A DNA stretch of 11,446 bases, taken from positions 1-11,446 of the forward strand of contig JAUXSJ010000106.1 of NCBI GenBank assembly GCA_030679615.1, in the 5' to 3' direction. Below are positions 7,021-11,446 of this stretch, piece after piece (the first letter of the stretch is position 1; every line of letters starts with the position of its first letter). This stretch comes from Parachlamydiaceae bacterium. GTDB lineage: Bacteria > Chlamydiota > Chlamydiia > Chlamydiales > Parachlamydiaceae. A model generated the notes under the pieces. That model did not search any database. It worked only from the letters and a program-made list of their open reading frames with translations, and had not been told where the DNA came from. The position numbers were made by a program, and so were the translations under genes.

Positions 7021-7815
7021 ATGATCATTTAAATTAATGATCAATTTACAAGTGTCTTCTAAACATTTGATATCATTTAAAAATTCTGTGGATCTGGTAA
7101 ATTTTGTATAGAAATCTAATCTATCTTGAATTTCCTGATGTGAAAGATTTAATATTTTTGTTAACTCATTAATTTGAATAATTTTTTCCTGAATAATTAC
7201 TTGCTCTTCTTCAAGAATTGTTTCTTTTGTCAAAAATTTTTTAAAAAAATCATCTATCTCTTGAATAAGATCTGGGATATAAAATTTTTTTGATTGTGAT
7301 TGATTTTTTAGGAATGTTTTTAATTCAAAAATATTTTTGTATTTAATTCTGAGTAGTTGTTTATTCAAACTTGATATGTTTAAAAATGTATATTTTTTAT
7401 TAAATTTAGCTGAATTATTGGTGAAGAGTCTAATATTATTTATAAAATTAATTACAGGCTGACTTAAAAAATTATTGTTATTTGAACAAGTTATTTCTTC
7501 ATCTGATAAAGATTTTTTATTTTCTACATTTATTTTATTTGTATTTACTAAATGAATAAAAACTTGTTTTTTTAAATCAAATTTAATTTTATCTAGATGA
7601 GATGTAAGCCATTCTTCATTCACTTGTTGAGATTTTTTTTCACCAATTAAGAGAAATAATTCATTTGTTTTTTGAATGATGATGTAACTTCTAATGTCAT
7701 GTTCAGGGGTAGAGATATTACTATTAGACCTTCTAAAAATCTGTGAATAATTTAATGGTGAATGATTTAATATGGATATTGTAATGAGATATTGGGATGA
7801 ATTAGATTCAATCAT
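6964..7815 (-). CDS. Hypothetical hydrophilic coiled-coil protein (283 residues)
   Basis: Family not recognised. The protein is rich in Lys, Asn, Ile and Glu, with no signal peptide or membrane helix. The N-terminal part (about 1-80) alternates hydrophobic and polar residues in a way that suggests a small folded domain (SQYLITISILNHS, SYIIIQKTNELFLLIGE). The middle is Asn/Lys-rich. Residues about 185-275 are strongly helical with heptad-like spacing (ILEEEQVIIQEKIIQINELT; NLNDHLKEMNKILSK), consistent with a coiled coil. The start at 7815 follows an AGAGG site about 10 bases upstream. No convincing promoter was seen in the 60 bases between it and the upstream terminator. The last ten or so codons lie in the GC-rich patch and are antisense to a probable foreign remnant, so the original C-terminus may have been lost. 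A secreted or scaffold protein is possible but unsupported. Confidence 0.7.
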   Translation of the reverse strand: MIESNSSQYLITISILNHSPLNYSQIFRRSNSNISTPEHDIRSYIIIQKTNELFLLIGEKKSQQVNEEWLTSHLDKIKFDLKKQVFIHLVNTNKINVENKKSLSDEEITCSNNNNFLSQPVINFINNIRLFTNNSAKFNKKYTFLNISSLNKQLLRIKYKNIFELKTFLKNQSQSKKFYIPDLIQEIDDFFKKFLTKETILEEEQVIIQEKIIQINELTKILNLSHQEIQDRLDFYTKFTRSTEFLNDIKCLEDTCKLIINLNDHLKEMNKILSKYVSKTADA

Positions 7816-7874
7816 TGCTTATGCACCTCTTAAGACTAAAAGAGTTTTGAGAATAAAGAAATTTTCAATTTTGC

Positions 7875-7911
7875 AAAAAAAATGGCTAGTTATATTAAAA
7901 TAACTAGCCAT
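7875..7911 (-). terminator. Strong intrinsic terminator after the 515-residue gene
   Basis: ATGGCTAGTTAT (7882-7893) and ATAACTAGCCAT (7900-7911) form a perfect 12-base-pair stem with a 6-base loop. On the - strand the stem is followed by eight T (complement of 7875-7882). It lies 15 bases after the stop of the upstream gene. It should separate that gene from the 283-residue gene, which would then need its own promoter. Confidence 0.85.
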
Positions 7912-7926
7912 AATGAGTAATTTACC

Positions 7927-9474
7927 TTAAGCAACACATTCTTTAATTTGGACAAGAGCCTTTAATTCGTGTTGTTTTAATGGTTTAATTTTTGTTTTCA
8001 ATTCAACTTCAAGATCTTCAATACTAGTCAATCTTTCGTTTAGAATTTCAATGTTTTTTTCATAAACATTAATCTGATTGGAAATTTCAGCTTGTTCTTT
8101 TTCATATTGTGTGAGTTCAACAATTGCTTTTCTCATATGAAGAGAATTATCATCTTTTTTAAGGAAATATTTATTATTGTTTTTTTCAACAATAATGCTG
8201 CTGTCATTAATATTGTTATTGTTATTATTTTCTTTTTTTAAAGATTGAGGTTGTATTCCTAATCTGTCTTCAAAGCTTTTCATTTTTGCTTCCCAATTCT
8301 GAATAAGAAAATTTTTCATTTGATTTTGGAAACGTCGAATTTCCTCTTGATAAAAGATAATGTCTTCAAGTAATTTTTCTGTTTTAGTTTGCAACTCTCT
8401 TGTTGGAAGTTCTTCTGTGTTATTAATTGAAGAACTGTTTTTGCTTATAAATTTTTGATTATAATATAATGCATCAGTATTTTCCTTTATTCGATGTTCA
8501 AGATAAGAAAAACAATCTTCTAAAAATTTTTTTTCTTGTGATACTTTCATTTTATCTTTCTCATCTTTTGACTCTAAAATAATATCCATTTCCTTAATCA
8601 AAGTATTCTTTGTTTTTTCTAATTTTTTTAACTCTTCACACTGTTCTTTAAATAAATTATTGTTAAACTCGTGAAATTGTTGAATTAATGGGTGATTAGG
8701 ATATTCATAAGCAAAAGTTTCGAAAACACTATTTAAAATTAAGTTTTTTTCACGCAAATAAGTCATTATTTTTGTTAGATTATCTATATCAACTAATAAG
8801 GTATTTATAGGTCTATTTTCATCTAATTGAAATTTAATGTTACTATTTGTTGTGGTAATTAATTTACTGAAAGTATTTGTAATTAAATCCGTTCTGTAAT
8901 TGATACCGAATGGTTGCCAACGAGTCTTTAGGAATGGATTATAACCTTCAAATGTTTTTGTTAGAAGAATACCTAAGAATTTTTGATTTTGTGATTCTTT
9001 TAGTAATGCTGTGATTCTGTCCTTTGTTTTTTCTTTACAGGTTTTGGCTAGTTTTTTAAGACTTTTTGATAGTTTAATAATAGAACTAATTGTTTTTTGA
9101 TCATTTTTTGATAATTCATTTGTATTTGGTTGCTTAAGATTAAAATTGTTTATTTTTTCTAAAATGGTAGAAAAAGCAATTTTAACTTGAGATGTTGCTT
9201 CGATGAATTCCTCTTGATTATGAATATCATTTGAAAGTGCTTTAACAATATCTTTTAAAGGAATGTTTTGACGTAATTTTCCTTCTACAACCATTTCATA
9301 AATTTTTCTATTCGCACACTCTTCAACGCGTTTGTTATGTTTTTGCTTTGTTCGACTGTTATTGGGAATATTGTTTGATCCTGACTTTGGAATATCATTT
9401 AATATTTTTTTAGCCGTTTCTTCATTATTATTAGGAATATAAGCTGAAACTGTAAGTCCGTTCTCACCAAACAT
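7927..9474 (-). CDS. Hypothetical long coiled-coil protein (515 residues)
   Basis: Family not recognised. It is a hydrophilic protein without signal peptide or membrane segments. The N-terminal 50 residues are polar and probably disordered. Residues about 55-215 are helical with a small aromatic island (FEGYNPFLKTRWQPFGINYR). Three heptad-like helical blocks follow: about 275-345 (EQCEELKKLEKTKNTLIKEM), 360-405 and 448-500 (YEKEQAEISNQINVYEKN). The last two are split by an Asn-rich linker with six Asn in a row (8212-8229). The frame has two candidate starts: with ATG 9478-9480 the AAGGAG site would touch the start codon, while with ATG 9472-9474 it stands at the ideal 6 bases, so the latter is chosen. 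The gene ends before a strong terminator. It is very AT-rich, like its downstream neighbour, which suggests shared acquisition. An effector or structural role is possible but not shown. Confidence 0.72.
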   Translation of the reverse strand: MFGENGLTVSAYIPNNNEETAKKILNDIPKSGSNNIPNNSRTKQKHNKRVEECANRKIYEMVVEGKLRQNIPLKDIVKALSNDIHNQEEFIEATSQVKIAFSTILEKINNFNLKQPNTNELSKNDQKTISSIIKLSKSLKKLAKTCKEKTKDRITALLKESQNQKFLGILLTKTFEGYNPFLKTRWQPFGINYRTDLITNTFSKLITTTNSNIKFQLDENRPINTLLVDIDNLTKIMTYLREKNLILNSVFETFAYEYPNHPLIQQFHEFNNNLFKEQCEELKKLEKTKNTLIKEMDIILESKDEKDKMKVSQEKKFLEDCFSYLEHRIKENTDALYYNQKFISKNSSSINNTEELPTRELQTKTEKLLEDIIFYQEEIRRFQNQMKNFLIQNWEAKMKSFEDRLGIQPQSLKKENNNNNNINDSSIIVEKNNNKYFLKKDDNSLHMRKAIVELTQYEKEQAEISNQINVYEKNIEILNERLTSIEDLEVELKTKIKPLKQHELKALVQIKECVA

Positions 9475-9480
9475 AGACAT

Positions 9481-9486
9481 CTCCTT
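9481..9486 (-). promoter_or_regulatory. Ribosome-binding site that decides the start of the 515-residue gene
   Basis: On the - strand AAGGAG abuts the first ATG (9478-9480) with no spacer but stands 6 bases before the second in-frame ATG (9472-9474). Normal spacing favours the second ATG. Confidence 0.7.
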
Positions 9487-9529
9487 ATTTTAAATTGACA
9501 AATTGGTTTTCTTAGAAGATGAGGGCCCT

Positions 9530-9603
9530 AGCATTTACCAATGCTTAAAAGCACTGTAACTTTAAAATGGCATTTATACTAATAAAATTTTTATTATTAT
9601 CAA
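9530..9603 (-). promoter_or_regulatory. Leader and tentative promoter of the 515-residue gene
   Basis: The 200 bases between the terminator at 9687-9715 and this gene hold no open frame worth calling. On the - strand a TTGATA (9598-9603) and a TATAAA (9573-9578) could be -35 and -10 elements, though the 19-base spacer is long. Downstream, ATGCT (9541-9545) can pair either with AGCAT (9530-9534) or, as part of TGCTTAAAAGCA (9542-9553), with itself, giving two mutually exclusive small stems. Both calls are weak in such AT-rich DNA. Confidence 0.25.
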
Positions 9604-9686
9604 AAATAAAAAATTTTTTAAGTAAAAATAAATTTAAATGGATTGAAAATGAGGTTTTTATGAAATTTTTTTAAAAGTAATTAAAT

Positions 9687-9715
9687 AAAAAAAAAGGAGC
9701 TTTTCAGCTCCTTTT
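9687..9715 (-). terminator. Intrinsic terminator after the fibronectin-III gene
   Basis: AAAAGGAGCT (9692-9701) and AGCTCCTTTT (9706-9715) form a perfect 10-base-pair stem. On the - strand the loop is GAAA, a stable tetraloop, and the stem runs into a T-tract (complement of 9687-9695). It lies about 40 bases after the stop of the fibronectin-III gene and ends that transcript before the 515-residue gene. In the other direction the T-run is short. Confidence 0.85.
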
Positions 9716-9726
9716 AGAAAATACTT

Positions 9727-9775
9727 ATCGTAGAGATATTTCTTAAATAATTTACTTATTCATGGTCTCTACGAT
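9727..9775. repeat. 10-base inverted repeat spanning a stop codon
   Basis: ATCGTAGAGA (9727-9736) and TCTCTACGAT (9766-9775) are perfect inverted copies 29 bases apart, enclosing the TAA stop (9756-9758) of the fibronectin-III gene. It could form a second 3' hairpin just before the terminator; its function is unknown. Confidence 0.5.
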
Positions 9776-11446
9776 CTTGACGAGGTAGATTATTAGGTGA
9801 ATTCACCCCATCAGGAATTCTTTTGCTTTTTGCAAGTTGTTGCCAATAAGGCTTCATTTCTTTAGAAAAAGATTTTGATAATCGATCAAAAGGAACAGGC
9901 CATTTATGCCAATATTCTGTATCAATGATACAAATATATCCGTCTTTATTAAATGGCATATTAAAGCAATAAACTGAGTCATAAAGTCCACATTCTTGGA
10001 GAATAATGTACAAACCCTTTAATCTTTTTTTATCAACTTTATTTTTATAAAGTTTTTCATTTTCCTTGTGTTCACAAATGTGCATATTATCACACACTAA
10101 AAGAAAATTTTTCGCTACGTATTGAGAACTAGATGGAGCTTGTTGTCCATTTTCTGGCCAAGCATAAATCCATTTTCTCGGAACTTTAAATTGACTTTGG
10201 AGATTGTTTTTCCGAATGCAATCTCTAATCAACTTTGCTCCTTCACAACGATGTACCCAACGTTTCCAATCATATTTAATGTGGATTTCACAATCATGAT
10301 AGATTTTGAAATAATAATCTTGCATGTCTCTATGAGTAGATGCGCAAACACGGCTCCATCGACCAACCCGATCTGCTCTTGGGAAACCACTTTGCTTCAT
10401 CACTTTCGAATTTAATATAAATCGTTTTTGAATGGCTAAACGATCTAATTTTGCTTTACAAGGGTGATTGTCAGGCATTAACCAAGGTTGAACGGCATCC
10501 CAAGCTTCTTGTACAATATGCGAAGGGCATGGTTTAGTGATCAGCTGTGCATCAGCAAATACTTTTCCTGATCTAATATGTGTCTGAATAATTGCTTTTA
10601 AACTGACATCAGCTACAGGTGGAGCAGCATGCAATATAGATATTTCAGTGGCTGATCCTTGATAAGGAAATAATGTTCGTTTAGCAACAAAATGATCTGA
10701 ATCACTCTCAGTACATTGCAAAACGTTTCGTGGCAAGCTTAAATCATGATCATAAAAATGAATGATCGGTGAAGGAATGGAAAGTTGTCCATTTTCTCTA
10801 ACAATGACTCGATAATATGAAAATGCTTCATGTTTTTTTATTTGAAACTTAGGCTCATTTGTAATTGCAATTAAATTATCATTTTCTTCATCTTCAGATA
10901 CTCCATCGGACGAAATTGCATTGATTTGCTTGTCATAATAAATTGATGGAATAAAATCATTCGAATTTGAACCAAAAATTAAATATTCAATTGAATTTTC
11001 ATTTGCTAGTTCAAATCTATCCCAATTTAATTCATAGGTATCTTGAGAAATTTTTTCAAAATCAATGATTTCAATATTTAAAGGCTTACTAACTGTAAAT
11101 TCACATATAGGGGACCAGTCGCTCCATTGCGTGTCATATTGTCCTTTAATGCGAAAATAATAGGTTTCATTTGGGTTTAAAAACGTTTCATCGATTGGAT
11201 TTAATGTAATGTTTTCAGAAAAAGAAACTATACGATTAAAATGATTCGCAACAGCATTGAAATCAGGATTTTGTGAAATTTGCCAGCAAATGTTGTTTGG
11301 TTGATCACCGATGCTTTGAATAGGAAAACATGGAATTTCATAATCAAAGTGCAATACTTTATCTGTTTTTAATGAAGATAACTGTGGCTGATCTTCTTGA
11401 AAGTCTTCATTGATTTCATAACGAACTTTGATGATACTTGGATTAT
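9756..11446 (-). CDS. Fibronectin type III-like protein with a C-terminal kinase-like domain (partial at 5' end)
   Basis: The frame is open to the window edge, so the start lies outside; the TTG at 11352-11354 is only an internal codon, used here as residue 1 for counting. Residues about 10-90 look like a fibronectin-III domain: CWQISQNPDF, a central ETYYFRIKGQYD and SDWSPICEFTV at its end. A second, weaker one follows at about 91-205 (YELNWDRF, YYRVIVRENGQ, LSIPSPIIHF). An acidic insert lies at about 150-160. The C-terminal part (about 325-485) has a possible kinase-like order: YYFKIY (K350), a helix with E371, a FLLVCDNMHI strand and turn (417-426), then GLYDSVYCFN (D459, N465) and ICIIDTE (D478). 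The classical HRD is absent. I recall similar IDTE proteins in chlamydia-like bacteria, but this is unverified. A terminator follows. Localisation cannot be judged without the N-terminus. Confidence 0.75.
   Translation of the reverse strand, partial: NPSIIKVRYEINEDFQEDQPQLSSLKTDKVLHFDYEIPCFPIQSIGDQPNNICWQISQNPDFNAVANHFNRIVSFSENITLNPIDETFLNPNETYYFRIKGQYDTQWSDWSPICEFTVSKPLNIEIIDFEKISQDTYELNWDRFELANENSIEYLIFGSNSNDFIPSIYYDKQINAISSDGVSEDEENDNLIAITNEPKFQIKKHEAFSYYRVIVRENGQLSIPSPIIHFYDHDLSLPRNVLQCTESDSDHFVAKRTLFPYQGSATEISILHAAPPVADVSLKAIIQTHIRSGKVFADAQLITKPCPSHIVQEAWDAVQPWLMPDNHPCKAKLDRLAIQKRFILNSKVMKQSGFPRADRVGRWSRVCASTHRDMQDYYFKIYHDCEIHIKYDWKRWVHRCEGAKLIRDCIRKNNLQSQFKVPRKWIYAWPENGQQAPSSSQYVAKNFLLVCDNMHICEHKENEKLYKNKVDKKRLKGLYIILQECGLYDSVYCFNMPFNKDGYICIIDTEYWHKWPVPFDRLSKSFSKEMKPYWQQLAKSKRIPDGVNSPNNLPRQDRRDHE

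Noticed and set aside
7022..7043. Perfect 8-base inverted repeat TGATCATT / AATGATCA
   Set aside because: It lies inside the 283-residue gene, is AT-rich, and has no T-run or other context; likely chance.
8200..8230. ATT/GTT triplet run resembling a microsatellite
   Set aside because: It simply encodes the Asn-rich linker of the coiled-coil protein; possibly variable in length but not a separate element.
10122..10415. 97-codon open frame on the + strand
   Set aside because: It is antisense to the fibronectin-III gene, whose frame is continuous and domain-like; a shadow.
11352..11354. TTG as the real start of the fibronectin-III gene
   Set aside because: The same frame stays open for 30 more codons to the window edge with protein-like sequence and no ribosome-binding site before the TTG, so the start lies outside.

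Overview
The window looks like an AT-rich bacterial chromosome segment. It combines the distal part of a proton-pumping NADH dehydrogenase (complex I, nuo) operon with an accessory region of one mobile element and three genes without recognised families. The base composition, the nuo order J-K-L-M-N, and a fibronectin-III protein whose C-terminal motifs recall chlamydia-like (Parachlamydiaceae) proteins suggest an environmental chlamydia such as Protochlamydia. That assignment is inference from memory of the families, not a search result.

Layout. (1) 1-5298, + strand: the end of nuoJ, then complete nuoK, nuoL, nuoM and nuoN. They are tightly packed (1-base overlap J/K, 1-base gap K/L, 31-base gap L/M, 11-base overlap M/N), so they are read as one operon whose promoter lies outside the window. 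These are the membrane-arm subunits of complex I: L, M and N are the three antiporter-like proton channels, and K and J link them to the quinone module. Nearly all key charged residues are present, but the conserved lysine of NuoN transmembrane helix 7 reads as glutamate, and NuoM has an unusual sequence at the matching place. (2) 5313-6851: a probable IS4-family insertion sequence with an intact transposase on the - strand. It is flanked by roughly 40-base imperfect inverted repeats and starts 14 bases after the nuoN stop. A hairpin covers the transposase start codon. (3) 6867-7020: a short patch of clearly higher GC that contains a 44-codon open frame on the + strand, probably a gene remnant. 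Its end overlaps the 3' end of the next gene antisense. (4) 6964-9480, - strand: two very AT-rich genes for hydrophilic, coiled-coil-rich proteins of unknown function, separated by a strong intrinsic terminator. (5) 9687-11446, - strand: an intrinsic terminator, then a gene cut by the window edge that encodes tandem fibronectin-III-like domains and a C-terminal domain with faint protein-kinase-like motifs.

How they relate: the nuo genes form one functional unit and run toward the accessory genes, which face them. The IS-like element sits in the convergence zone. The three accessory genes appear to be independent transcription units: two intrinsic terminators pointing along the - strand separate them, and nothing in the sequence ties them to respiration. 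No tRNA, rRNA, CRISPR array or riboswitch was recognised.
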